A DNA stretch of 64,000 bases from Blastobasis lacticolella (GCA_905147135.1 LR990057.1:1426001-1490000); one strand, 5' to 3'. Positions 32,830-43,470 are shown, numbered from the stretch's first letter. A program made the numbers and translations. The notes: generated by a model from the sequence alone, not told the origin.

Positions 32830-33225
32830 CGTCTTCGTCCGTGCCTCACTCAGCAGGTCTCACTGAAAACCAGCGCCCTGGTCTCCGCCAGGGCATGAAG
32901 CTGAGTGAGGTCCCTTTTACACACCACACCACATACACATGCAACGGCTCTGTTCTTCAATTTTCTTTTATTCATATATGTTTGTCTAGTTGTTGTTTCC
33001 TCATTTGATGTTGTTTGTTATTAATTTTGTTTGCGCTTTTATGTCACTTATTCTTAATACTTTTTATTTTTTTATATTTTGTTTTACGGCTCTGGAGTCG
33101 AGCCACTGACCTCAAATAAATACCTATTTGGAGGTCAGTGATTCAACCCCTTTGAGCCATTTGTTATGTGTTTGTGGTGTTATTGTGTGTAAATAAATGT
33201 TTTCTATTTCTATTTCTATTTCTAT
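32830..33225 (+). mobile_element. LINE 3' untranslated tail with (CTATTT)n
   Basis: Contains the hairpin-forming CCCTGGTCTCCGCCAGGG, then an inverted pair CACTGACCTC and GAGGTCAGTG (about 33104-33141). It ends in (CTATTT)n at 33205-33225. A short repeat at the end is typical of several non-LTR families. Confidence 0.55.
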
Positions 33226-33449
33226 TAAAATACATTGACAAAAGTACATGCCAGAGGGCGCTGCTCACGCACCGACCATGACGTAGCTGTACGGACGCTA
33301 AAACGTTTCCTTCCAACGAGCCGTGAAGACTATATGAGGGTACCTCCGGAATTGATGACATTGTGGTGAGAAGTGTTTTTCCCGCGTTTTTGGCACGTTC
33401 TAGATAAAGTAGATAAAAATAAGACGGATAATTGCATGTCCTAATCTTG

Positions 33450-33537
33450 GCCTTTATGTCCCGGTGGTGCTCTCGCGTGCGAGGGCCAGGGGTCCGCCTT
33501 GACCGTGATCCAGGATTTAAAAGATCGGGGAGGCGAT
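33450..33537 (-). mobile_element. SINE-T tail fragment
   Basis: Inverted tail words: CTTGGCCTTTATGTCCCGG, CTCTCGCGTGCGAGGGCC, TCCGCCTTGACCGTGATCCA. Confidence 0.75.
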
Positions 33538-33616
33538 TCTCGTGTTTTCGTAATTTTTTCTAGCCACGACTTTTTATTAATAAGTCAGTGAATCTCTATT
33601 GCAAGCAATTAAAATT

Positions 33617-34148
33617 TATATCGCAGCTAAATAATACTCTTTTAAATAGTATTGTGTTTCTGCCGGTGGGTAAGGTTTCCAGTGCTCCATGGGGTAGGGC
33701 CGTATTGGCTGTGTGGTGTCCGGCAAGGTAGAATACCACCAACCCCTTACACTCATGGGTGTCGTACAAGGCGACTAATGTTTTCGAGGCAACAGATCAA
33801 GAGTCTCCGTAGTTAGGAAAATGGGCATTTTCCATTGTTATATTTAAACATTGCTATCTCCAATCCGCCTGCTAAGCGTGGAGATTATGGCAATTACCTC
33901 CCCTTTCGTGGGAGAGGCCCTAAATCCTGCAGTGGACTGTTACGGGCTGTGATGATGGGGTGGGGATTTGGGGAACCGTGGCTTTGGCAGTGGAGTGGCA
34001 TTTGCCTTTTTGCTGCCAGAGCAACGTGTTATAGAGGTGGGCAACGCATTGGCGGTACACTTGGTGTTGCTAATGTCTATAGGCAGTGGTGACCACTTTT
34101 CATCAGGTGGCCCGCTTGCCTGTTTGCCCACCGTATGACATAAAAAAA
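33617..34148 (+). mobile_element. LINE L3 3' end, split by SINE2
   Basis: L3 sequence runs 33617-33699 and resumes at 33955-34148 with GGGGATTTGGGGAACCGTGG through a terminal A tract. The break holds SINE2. Confidence 0.88.
33700..33954 (+). mobile_element. SINE2 nested in LINE L3
   Basis: From CCGTATTGGCTGTGTGGTGT to GGGCTGTGATG. It is flanked by ATGGGGTAGG at 33689 and ATGGGGTGGG at 33955, a target duplication with one change. Confidence 0.88.
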
Positions 34149-34254
34149 AAACTCAACTTGTACTCTAATCCTTTATTGTCGAAGATCGGTTTAAATTACA
34201 TTATCAATTTATTGAAAAAACTTCGAATTCGAGATGTCACAGTACGAGAATTAG

Positions 34255-34330
34255 GCCACAGGTAATAACAATGAAGCGACTGCCATCTGACATCCGTCCA
34301 TCGGAACCTGACCAGATTGGATCATGGTGC
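34255..34330 (-). mobile_element. SINE-T tail scrap
   Basis: Inverted and diverged tail words: AAGCGACTGCCATCTGACAT, CGGAACCTGACCAGATTGGA. Confidence 0.6.
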
Positions 34331-34638
34331 TAATCACTAATCACGAGTACTAAAAAGTATTTTTAAATGATATGTTAAAGTTCATTGTACATTTTCGTGA
34401 GTATATAGGTAGGTACTTTGTATGTGATCCACAATTCGCCGTAAAGCGTGAACATTTGCACGAAAAAGGATGAAGCTGTAGTCCAACAATGGAGAAGCAT
34501 TACTTTAATTTTATCGTCATTCTGCGGGCTAATTTATCCTTCAAACCGGAACAGCAACGCAAACAATTTTGATTGACGGAAGGAATAAATAGGTAGGGAG
34601 ATGTTCCTACCGATAAAAACTAGTACTCTAGTTTATTT

Positions 34639-34778
34639 GGCTAAATTCAGAAGCAAAAAGAGTGAGAGCATATGTAATGCTCACAGAATAAGGTCCATAT
34701 TTGTATCACGCCTTTTGAAAAACATAGCGACGAGTAACATAAGTAAGTGTATCACACTTTTTGCTTCTGAATTTAGCC
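34639..34778. mobile_element. MITE family B, copy 1
   Basis: A perfect 22-bp inverted repeat begins GGCTAAATTCAGAAGCAAAA at 34639-34660 and ends at 34757-34778. The interior AATAAGGTCCAT is shared with the copy at 42582-42800. Confidence 0.88.
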
Positions 34779-34959
34779 GGTGTAGCCATAAGCGCATAAG
34801 ATATGTATTATTGACACAATTTTCTAACCCAGAAGCCAACATTCCATCGAAGAAAATAAAATAGGTTATTCCTACTTACCAACATCATTTCGAACGTCCC
34901 AAAAAACGGTTATTACACAGAAGCTCACATTCAGGGAATGCTTACAATAACATTTACTG

Positions 34960-35195
34960 TAATGGCGGGTTCCAGGGGTGCTATAGCAGGGGCCGCCGGC
35001 CGCGATTTCACAGTCGTTAATTTCGTATGGCGAATTTCGGTCCCCCAACGGGCCGCAGTGATATTTAGTTGGTATAACTCCATGGCCGGCTTAAGCTTTT
35101 TACCTCCAAGTGGAGTGTGTGGTTTATTTTGGGGACAGTTTGGGTCGTTTTACCCGATTGTGATAGAGGTTTCGGATTACCTAAAGTACACTAAA
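34960..35195. other. CpG-rich intergenic patch
   Basis: GGGGCCGCCGGCCGCGATTT and CCCCAACGGGCCGCAGTGAT sit in AT-rich DNA. An open frame of 86 codons (34938-35195) has no recognisable domain. It could be regulatory, an exon of an unrecognised gene or old repeat. Confidence 0.35.
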
Positions 35196-35244
35196 TAGAA
35201 TTTAAACTGATCGACAACGTAACGAATTGGGCCGTTCAGCATTA

Positions 35245-35348
35245 AATATATATATTCGTGGACAAATTCACACAGCGCCATCTAGCCCCAAACTAAGCAA
35301 AGCTTGTACTATGGGTGCTAGATAACTGATATACTACTTAAATACTTT
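35245..35348 (-). mobile_element. SINE1 3' fragment
   Basis: Inverted SINE1 tail: ATTCGTGGACAAATTCACAC, AGCGCCATCTAGCCCCAAAC and ATAACTGATATACTACTTAA, matching the family body at 12870-12900 and 13180-13250. Confidence 0.82.
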
Positions 35349-35737
35349 TTTTTTCTGTGTATGAAATTCCTTATTAGGTACCAGCTTTTTGTCTCCGACT
35401 TCGTCCTCATAAAATGAGGTGATTACGTTCCAACCCCATCCCTATGGGTTGTCGCATTCGATGAAACTTAAAAAGCCTACGCGGCTGTAGGTACTCCCAA
35501 GGTAGAATTTAGCTGGTATGCGCCAAGGCAAAAAGTAAAGTAAAACACATTTATTACACTCAAACACACAGCACAAAATTCTTAAAATCTAGGTATCTAG
35601 GAGACCTATGTGTCCGTCCAGGTTAACCAGCCAGCCGACCTCGCTGGTACACATGAGTGTTTCCTGGCTCCCTTGTGTTGCTAACCCGTTTCTATGAGAA
35701 ACATATTGAATTTCAGGAAAACTAAAGCCTATGTTCA

Positions 35738-35860
35738 TCATATCTGCCAGAAGACGCCCACTGCTGGGCATAGGCCTCCCCCAGTGATCTCCACAAAGGC
35801 CGGTCCTGTGCTTTCCGCATCCAGCTGGTACCTGCGATCCTTACCAGGTCGTCGTGCTGA
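35738..35860 (-). mobile_element. LINE L1 3'-end fragment
   Basis: Inverted L1 tail: AGACGCCCACTGCTGGGCAT, AGGCCTCCCCCAGTGATCTC, CAGCTGGTACCTGCGATCCT. On the minus strand it encodes the conserved SWMRKAQD motif and the C-terminal QQWA. Confidence 0.82.
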
Positions 35861-35992
35861 CACAGCAAGCCTATGTTACTCGCTGATAATGTAACTTTCT
35901 AAAGGTGAAATCGATTAACTAGTTTTTGAGTTTATCTATTACAAACAAACGAACAAATATTATGTATTTTTATAATGATAACAATTTTAGTT

Positions 35993-36118
35993 TTTTTTAT
36001 ACCACTAAGGTGGCAAACAAGCTTGCGGCCTGCCTGATGGTAAGCAGTCACCGCAGCCTATGGACGTTTGCAATACCAGGGGCATCACCCACGCGTTGCC
36101 GACCCCGTAAAAACCTTT
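35993..36118 (-). mobile_element. LINE L2 3'-end fragment
   Basis: TTTATACCACTAAGGTGGCA, AACAAGCTTGCGGCCTGCC and GACGTTTGCAATACCAGGGG form the inverted L2 tail, strongly 5' truncated. Confidence 0.85.
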
Positions 36119-36421
36119 AAACAACTAAAGGCAACTATTGCTACTGACTCTACCACGCAACCGAAGTCGCTAGCCAAGCTTGTCTATCTATGTGATATAT
36201 CCATGGCTTCTTAGCTAAATAAGACTACCCTCGTGCCATCCCCAAGACAAACAATCCAGCCGCCCGAGGGTTTACAGACAAACATCGCGACAAGTGCATT
36301 TTGTATTGGATTGGAGTGATATTGGCCGGCTGGGCAAACTTGACAGTTCTTTGAGAGTATTGTGCTCATATATAAGAGCGTATGCATGTAAAAAGTCCGT
36401 AAAGTATCTACTAAAATATCA

Positions 36422-36830
36422 GGAGCGTCGGTGGTGTAATGGGTATGGCCGGTCGTACTTGTACACGAGGGGTACTGGGTTCGAACCCCAGTGCCGTCAT
36501 ACACAGTCGAAAAACACGCTTAACAAAGCCTCTAACAAAATGAATCATTTTGCATACAGCCCTTGTGTGACTTCATATTTTTTATTTGACAGTACCCGAT
36601 GCTTTTACGGTAAGGAAAAATATCGTGTACAAATCTGCACATTCAGGCGACTGAAAAACTTTATTGAATCTGGTTTGGTTTCCCTGTTAATAGGATTAAA
36701 GAAGTTAGATATGCAGTAGCTCCATTTTAATTACCTGATCTGCCACATCCTGCATCATGGTCAAGACAGACTGCGGGCTCAAGCGCGCGGGAGCACATAA
36801 CCGGGATAGTGAAGCCAAGGTGATAATTTT
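36422..36830 (+). mobile_element. SINE-T, older diverged copy
   Basis: Head with GGTGGTGTAATGGGTATGGC and B box GGTTCGAACCC (about 36478-36488). The tail is recognisable at 36725-36825 (CTGATCTGCCACATCCTGCA, GCGGGAGCACATAACCGGGA). The body is diverged. Confidence 0.75.
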
Positions 36831-36874
36831 TTGTATTTCACAGAGTAACCGGTCTTACTCGACAGTAAAATAAT

Positions 36875-36961
36875 AATGGTACATGGCCGCAGTGGGAATT
36901 GAACCCGATACCCCTCGCTTACGAGTCGGATACCTTAACCACTCGGCCACCGACGCTCCTC
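36875..36961 (-). mobile_element. SINE-T head, inverted
   Basis: Reverse complement of the well preserved head at 25619 with few changes: GAATTGAACCCGATACCCCT, CGCTTACGAGTCGGATACCT, AACCACTCGGCCACCGACGC. Only the head and a few body bases are kept. It faces the older copy to its left. Confidence 0.83.
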
Positions 36962-37166
36962 CGACAGAAACCGGACGGGATATTAAAGTTTAAATAAAGC
37001 AATAACAAATCTCTTAACATCCATAGTCACAAACCTTTTCCAAATAAAATGCAAATAGCATAGCCATATATATTTAATAGAGTCAGAATCCCGTCCAAGC
37101 AGCCGCGGGCTGTACCATACTTGCAGCCAGCCAGAGTGCGTTACCTTGTCGCCCGTTGGCAACGAC

Positions 37167-37231
37167 TTACTATAGGTACTATATAGTAAGTCTATAGTAG
37201 TATAGACCTTCTAGTATACTACTAGAAGGTC
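37167..37231. repeat. Two adjacent palindromes
   Basis: CTTACTATA and TATAGTAAG form one dyad. GACCTTCTAGTA (37205-37216) and TACTAGAAGGTC (37220-37231) form a perfect 12-bp stem with a 3-nt loop. Confidence 0.75.
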
Positions 37232-37434
37232 ATCTATACGTCGAATTTATTCCACCCATGCTGTCGCCAGTCGTCGGAAACATGTAAGAATTGAAAGTAA
37301 AAATGCATGCTTAAAATACGGCTCTAGTATCACAGTTGTAGCAAGATTTGCAAGTCTATAAAGTTGGTGGTGGGTCTTCTAGTGATAGTCTGACATTTTT
37401 ATCTAAACCTGTGGGCCCAATTTATTATTATACT

Positions 37435-37600
37435 TCTATACATAGTATAAAACAAAGTCGCTTCCCGCCGTCTGTCCCTATGTATAAAGGTATGTATGTA
37501 CGAGTATGTACGCTTAGATCTTTTTACGCTTTTACGCTTTAACTACGCAACGGGTTTTAAAGCGGTTTTCAATAATACTAGTGGTTCACGAGGAAGGTTT
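37435..37600 (+). mobile_element. Helitron-like element, 3' end missing
   Basis: Starts TCTATACATAGTATAAAACA and continues AAGTCGCTTCCCGCCGTCTG, GCAACGGGTTTTAAAGCGGT, GTGGTTCACGAGGAAGGTTT. The CTAGT terminus seen in related copies is not reached. Confidence 0.62.
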
Positions 37601-39183
37601 GTAAGGAAGAAAAAAAAGGGTAGGTTGTAAAGTGGTGTCCGGTGTAAATTTCGGATGTTATATCTTGTCTTTTGGAGTGAAAAATGCTTAGTATTTGCCT
37701 TTGGTCTACATCATAGGTAAGACACTACACTGGAATCTGCTATTACGAATAGGACAAGTACCTATCAATAAGAGGCCCTAGCTTAGTATAATAGGACCAG
37801 AACCTTGAGAAACATGGTTTAGGATAGCCTATAGGTACGCGGAAGAACCGTAGGCCGTAGGAACTCCTAAATTACACCCATACATTGTATTTATTTATTT
37901 AATTCAAAGTACATTTTGTATCTTAACACTAAATGACACAAAACCCGGATGGGCATGACATAATCTTAAATAATATTTATAATATAAACCCGAAGAATTT
38001 GGGCTCGTTTAATTAGTCTTGAAGTACTCCGATTGATGTAAAGAACGCACTTGTATTTGTAATTTGCACAATAAAAGCTTGTGAATAAATATTTTTCATG
38101 TTGTCTGTCTAAAACATTAGCACAAACAAAAGGTGGCCGTGCAACCGGTCGCATAGCCGCCATGGCCATATAAAGCCACTAACGATATGTAATAAATTGT
38201 AATTATAATAATTACGGTGTAATTGTTGCTAATAACAGCCATAATGCCTGCCACGGGACTTGTTTTCGTAGATGTGTGGGAATATATGTTTCGTCATGTT
38301 ATATTAACCTAGTGTCTAGTAGGCAAGTGCATTAATAAACTTAATGATTTAAGTTTAATCGTGACTCGTTTGTTTAACCTGCGACGATAAAGAGATATGT
38401 AAGTTTAATATAGGTCACCCTGTAACATTTTAATAATCGAGATAATATCTCGGATTATCAAAGTACTTCATTTCTTAGGCGGGCCGTCGCCCGCGAGTGC
38501 AAAGCCGGGATGGTGGCGCCACGATGACGATGACTTCAACTCTTCAGAGTCCGACTTGGAAACGACCAGTGGCATGTCCTAGATAAGGCTGGCTGGACAA
38601 AGAGGCCTGGCCGATTTTTAGAGGAGGAATACGGGCTAATCACAGAAGAATAACTTATGAGTTCCGTGCCTATGATTAGCTGATTGATTTATTGCTGCAC
38701 AGCCAGTAAAGGAGTGACGCTTCGGTATTTTTTATCGATGACGGTTCGTTGAAAATCGGTTACCGTTGTTCTGGCTATTAAAATTGAAGTCATCCACCGG
38801 GGTAAAATTGCAAACATAACCTAACTGATATTTGTATAATATACAATACATCATCTTAGGGACAACCTATCCTTGTGTTTTGCATCGCAATAAATCAACT
38901 CTTGCTCGCGCACCTTTATAATGTCTATTTCAGAGAGGGTTCAGAGCAGTCCGCTCATGGCATTGGTTTTAATATAGTCTTTATAACAAACAAAGTCGTT
39001 GAAAATACATGCTTGAAAATGCGGTTTACTTTCTGGCCTAGGTGGTCTGCTAAATTTTCTCTGAAACACGTTTCAATTCCATAGTTTAAGTTATAAAATG
39101 TTTATTTTTCATAACGAGCTTTTAAACGTGTTCTATTTTAACTTGATACCATCTACGATCAGTCTGGGTACTTGTCGTTGTAT
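37601..39183. other. Intergenic gap, nothing recognised
   Basis: AT-rich DNA. A short CpG-rich patch lies at 38475-38540 (GGCGGGCCGTCGCCCGCGAG). No gene or shared repeat is supported. Confidence 0.4.
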
Positions 39184-39215
39184 CGATAGATTGAGGTACT
39201 CACCTCAATCTATCG
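39184..39215. repeat. Perfect 14-bp hairpin at the start of SINE1
   Basis: CGATAGATTGAGGT (39184-39197) pairs perfectly with ACCTCAATCTATCG (39202-39215) across a 4-nt loop, directly before the SINE1 head. Confidence 0.85.
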
Positions 39216-39415
39216 ACCTGAGTGGTTCAGTTGGCTAACATGCCGTCTGCCATGCAGAGGTCCCGGGTTTGATTCTCGGCCGAGCAGATATTGAAATTAT
39301 GAATTCTAATTACTGTTACGGGTCTGGCTTTTATATATATAATAAATTTGCTATGCTTACTTTGTGGCTAAATGGCGCAGTGTAAATCGTCCAAGCATAT
39401 TTATCGGGAATTAAA
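39216..39415 (+). mobile_element. SINE1 copy
   Basis: Head with TGAGTGGTTCAGTTGGCTAA and B-box-like GGTTTGATTCTCGG, body ATTGAAATTATGAATTCTAA and TTACTGTTACGGGTCTGG, end GCTAAATGGCGCAGTGTAAA. It matches 12725-13262. Confidence 0.78.
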
Positions 39416-40074
39416 ACGTCCCGTCGTTCCATACTACACAAAAATTGTTGTTGTATCATCCAGCACCTATACCTAATCAGCCGATGTCGAGCCAATCTGA
39501 AGAGGAAGTATCGACAAATATTGTTCATGCCACTCACAAGTACTTATTATTCGAACCGACTAGTCGCAAATCACTGCCAGACTGCCACTATAACACGATA
39601 AACTTCTCTCCTGTCCAACTTCGCAGAAGATGGTTCAGTTAACTTCGTTAACTTTCCCTCGACTCAAGTACTCTTGTACCCATACGTTACTAGGCAGGGT
39701 TATTCTTGAGACGTATTCAGATCGAATGCTAACTGACTTAGTAAATTGTGAAATCTGTTTTAGGCAAAGACATAAATTTTTTAAAAGTAGTTAGCATTGT
39801 ACGTACATCCTTTGTGATTGTGTGTGCAATAAAGAGTATATCTATTCTTGATTTTAGGTGATGAAGCTGTTTTTGCCCACATTCTCTGGCTTACGATGCG
39901 AGAATGCCGAGAACAGGGCGAAGTGCAGGAGAAGGAGCTGGAAAGCAGACCCTGGCAGAGCTGGATTGGCCGGGATTGGCGCTTTGCATATAATCAAACT
40001 TATACTATAATAATATTGCCCTTTAATAACTTGAGCAATATTAGTTTTCATGCTACGGGCCAATATAATTAACT
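39416..40074. other. Intergenic gap, nothing recognised
   Basis: Short open frames here lack any recognisable motif. No shared repeat is seen. Confidence 0.4.
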
Positions 40075-40318
40075 AACCGACAGGACAATGTCGGAAAATC
40101 CTCACCAAGTACACAAACATATACGCAAATTTTTCCCAAACTACGAAACCTATTTTATTTGATAGTTTGGTATATGTTTGTTTTTCATAAGGTGTATGTT
40201 TTATTTGATAGTTTGGTATCGTAGCTTTCGAAAGGATGGATCGGTCCATCCTTTCGAAAGCTACGATACCAAACTATCAAATAAAACATACACCCCCTCT
40301 CTTTTTTCGTCGGGCTGA
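40075..40318. mobile_element. Foldback MITE fragment with a perfect hairpin
   Basis: TAACCGACAGGACAATGTCG and CAAATTTTTCCCAAACTACG match the right arm of the 4967-5507 family. The terminal CCCCTCTCTTTTTTCGTCGGG matches its end. Inside, 40191-40240 and 40245-40294 are perfect 50-bp inverted copies around TCGG. Confidence 0.8.
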
Positions 40319-40776
40319 AAACTGTTTTATTATGATCTATTTTGACACAGTAATGTAAGTGACCATTGCTATATGAAATGAAAAGAAAAAATGAAAAGGT
40401 GGACAGCCAAGTGAATCCCAGGCCTTTTCCTTCGAGATGATGATTACATTGATTACTGTATAAAATAAAATAAATATTTCAGAAACTAAAAACCTCAACT
40501 GCTATTAAAATACTGAAAAGAAAAAACAGGGGAAATGTTAGAAGTAACTTGAAAGCAGTCGGAGACCCATTTTCATCCATTAGGGCTCCCATTATTAGTG
40601 GACACGGATACTTAATATACGAGTATATATAAATTTAAAATGTTTTTTTAGACTTATCTTAATATTGCGTTCTAAATCCGCCATTTAGGAATATTTTTTA
40701 AAACACCTATACATATACTATTTTTAAAAGGACACTTGGGTTTTTGCTGTCGCAATTCATCCAGCCGTTTGGAATA
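40319..40776. other. Intergenic gap, microsatellite at its end
   Basis: Nothing is recognised except (AAT)n and (CAT)n at about 40777-40806, just to the right. Confidence 0.4.
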
Positions 40777-40802
40777 ATAATAATAATAATAATCATCATC
40801 AT

Positions 40803-41395
40803 CATCTTGGCATTAATGTCCCGGTCCACCATGTTGACCATGATCCAGGATTTGGCAATCAGGTAATTACAGTGGGGCGACTACCATCTGACCTCCGTGA
40901 TCCTGCTACAAGGGGAACCTATCCAGATTGGATTATGGTTACAAATTCAGTTGCTTGAATTTGCAGGTTTCATCACGATGTTTTCCCCCACCGTAAGAGC
41001 ATCGATTAAAATTCAACTAATGTACATAACTCAATCATTCTTGGCCGTGCGGTGTCCGGCAGAGTAGAATAGCACCAACCCCTTACACTCATGGGTATCG
41101 TACAAGGCGACTAATGTTTTCGAGGCAAAAGATCAAGAGCCTCCGTAGTCTGGAAAATGGGTAGCAGCATTTTCCATTGTTATATTTAAACACTGCGATC
41201 TCCAACCCGCCAGCCAAGCGTGGAGATTATGGCAATAACCTCCCCTTTCGTGGGAGAAGCTGTAAGTCCTGCAGTGGACTGTTACGGGCTGTGATGATGA
41301 TGACATAACTCAATCACTCAAGTCATTGGTACATGGCCGCAGCGGGATTCGCTTACGAGTTGGATACTCAACCGCCCAGCTATCGACGCTCTAGC
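40803..41395 (-). mobile_element. SINE-T, inverted, split by SINE2
   Basis: 40803-41023 is the inverted tail and body (CTTGGCATTAATGTCCCGG, CCATGATCCAGGATTTGGCA, AACTAATGTACATAAC). The head resumes at 41320-41395 (GGTACATGGCCGCAGCGGGA, GCTATCGACGCTC). The two parts flank a SINE2 copy with a 17-bp duplication. Confidence 0.87.
41041..41302 (+). mobile_element. SINE2, full-length copy nested in SINE-T
   Basis: Begins TTGGCCGTGCGGTGTCCGGC and ends GTGATGATGATG. The duplication ACATAACTCAATCATTC (41024-41040) and ACATAACTCAATCACTC (41303-41319) differs at one base. It fixes the family length at about 262 bp. Confidence 0.9.
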
Positions 41396-41814
41396 CGCTC
41401 CATCGAGCCGTTTGAAATACAAGGTAATAAATAAACTTACAAACATACTTACAAACGTGCGAAAAACATAACCCTTTCTTGGCAGTCGAGCAAAACAACA
41501 CCTTACAAGAAAAAAGGCAAAAATATTTTAAGAAAATATGCGGCAAACGATCCGTAATCCTATCACTGAATACGGCTGGTGATCACGCCTTCAGAATCCC
41601 CTGTGGAGCAGCGCGTAAACAAACGAATAGGGGTGCGAATTAAGAGAAGTTTTCTCGCAGTAAGGCCGCCTTATCGGCCATCGAACCCAATCGGTGATGC
41701 TGTAATCCTGAGCGACTAATCGTTGTTAGATATGTTGGGCCACAAGCGAAGCGGGCGGGATGGGAGCGGAAGCGGAAAGATGACGCGATTTAGTAAAATG
41801 CAGAAGTTTTATTT
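41396..41814. other. Intergenic gap, nothing recognised
   Basis: No gene or shared repeat is supported. Confidence 0.4.
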
Positions 41815-42050
41815 CTTGTACTTTTTTATGTTATACGGCAGACAAACATGTAGGCCATCTGATGGAAAGTGGTCACCGCCGCCTATGGATATCAGCAACA
41901 CCAGGGAAGTCACCAATACGTTGCCTGGCTCTGAAGAGACCTCTAATATACCTTTTGAACGAACCCTGTCATAGTCCAAAGGAAACACTGTGGCTGGGAA
42001 CTTATTCCACAACCACATCGTACGAGCGAGAAACGTTCTTTCGAACCGTA
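41815..42050 (-). pseudogene. LINE L4 ORF2 C-terminus and tail
   Basis: Inverted. The minus strand encodes MWLWNKFPATVFPLDYDRVR and then tail sequence through GGTGGCGGTGACCACTTTCC and GTTTGTCTGCCGTATAACAT. It matches 49768-50015 on the plus strand. Confidence 0.8.
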
Positions 42051-42581
42051 CTTACTGTAAATAGGTAGAGAAACTTACCAATGAAACATTAGGTAATTAA
42101 AATGGTTGAATTGTGATTTAACGCTGATTTTTTTGCCATCATAGCGGTATTTAAAAAAAATACAATAGTAGCTTAAATACGTAACGTCTGACATCTCCTT
42201 GCATCTCCTGACTTGGAGTCCAAATTGTGTGAACATCCACAATCTCCCAGAATACGCGACCAACATAACTATCGAAGGTAGAAAGAAAAATGAAGCTTTC
42301 TATTAAATTATATTTTCCCTACTAATCTTACAAATAAGCAAACTTAACTTAGGTACCTCTTTTTGATAGGTATTTGTTTAGCAACAGACTACTACACAAC
42401 ACCCACTTTTAATAATATAACCCTTCAGACAAATGCCGATCGGTGTGTAAGGCTTGGCAGGAGCTCTATGTCCAAATGGACGTCCTGTGGCCGATAGGAT
42501 GATGGTGAATCCTGCACAAGCAGAGATGACCATAAAATCATACCACAAGCCACTAACATAATTATTGTGTTAATTACATTC
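42051..42581. other. Intergenic gap, nothing recognised
   Basis: AT-rich DNA with no supported feature. Confidence 0.4.
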
Positions 42582-42800
42582 GGCTAAGTTCAGTCTTCTA
42601 AATTCAGAAGCAAAAAACTTGAGAGCAAATAGAGTTGTTCATATAAAATAAGGTCCATTTTTTATATCAAGACTTTTGAAAAGCGACGTCTAAAGTGATA
42701 CATTAATCACAAGATTTACATTGTTCTATAAGCAATACATTCCATTTTGATTTGCTCTCACGCTTTTGCTTCGGAATTTCGACGACTAAATTCAGCCAAA
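42582..42800. mobile_element. MITE family B, copy 2, diverged
   Basis: CTAAATTCAGAAGCAAAAAA near the left, AAAATAAGGTCCATTTTTTA inside, and GCTTTTGCTTCGGAATTTCG with AAATTCAGCC on the right match the copy at 34639. The ends are diverged and partly duplicated. Confidence 0.75.
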
Positions 42801-43160
42801 TGTTATAAGCGCATTATCCCACCCGCTCGCCTATCTCCTGGCCCCACAGATATAAATCACTGGCGAATCAGCGATACCCGCCCGCGGAGCCTAACGACCG
42901 CGTTGCCGGGAATGTTGACAAATTGCTGCCTGGACAGTGATCCGCTACCACAATGTCGGAATCACCCCGAGTGGAGCCCTTCCGGGAATTGATCAAATAA
43001 TTATAAGTATAAGGCTTTTTAAATTAGTTTTAGAAACGGTAGTTTTCAGTTTTTACATACATACCGTATCATAGCAATGTGTATTAGACATTATTATATA
43101 ATAAGGTAAGTTTACAAGAGATGTTGGTAAACCCCAACAGGTCCCTACATCATCATAAAC
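42801..43160. other. CpG-rich patch, then nothing recognised
   Basis: 42820-42990 is GC-rich (CACCCGCTCGCCTATCTCC, GATACCCGCCCGCGGAGCC, AATCACCCCGAGTGGAGCCC). A frame of 81 codons covers it without a known domain. Confidence 0.35.
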
Positions 43161-43164
43161 CCCT

Positions 43165-43470
43165 ACATCATCGTCGTCATCATCATCACAGCCCGTAAAC
43201 TGTTAGAGGCCCTCAGTGTGGCAATGGCAGTCCATTGCAGGACTTAGGGCCTCTCCCACGAAACGGTTGATATAATCTTCACGCTTGGCGGCTTGGAGAT
43301 AAATTTAACAATGGAAAATGCTGCTGCCCATTTTCCAGTCTAGATCTTGTGCCTCAAAAACATTAGTAAACGGCTTGTACGATGACAACCACGAGTGTAA
43401 GGGGTTGAAGACACCCACGAGTGTACGGGGTTGGTGCTATTCTACTCTGCTAGACACTAAACGGCGGTCT
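43165..43470 (-). mobile_element. SINE2, inverted and internally duplicated
   Basis: Inverted family words CATCATCATCACAGCCCGTA, GACTTAGGGCCTCTCCCACG, TGGAAAATGCTGCTGCCCAT. The segment CACGAGTGTAAGGGGTTG is repeated as CACGAGTGTACGGGGTTG, about 30 bp longer than other copies. Confidence 0.82.

Noticed and set aside
36294..36719. 141-codon + strand frame
   Set aside because: It runs through a SINE-T head (GYGRSYLYTRGTGFEP is the translated tRNA-like region) and has no domain.
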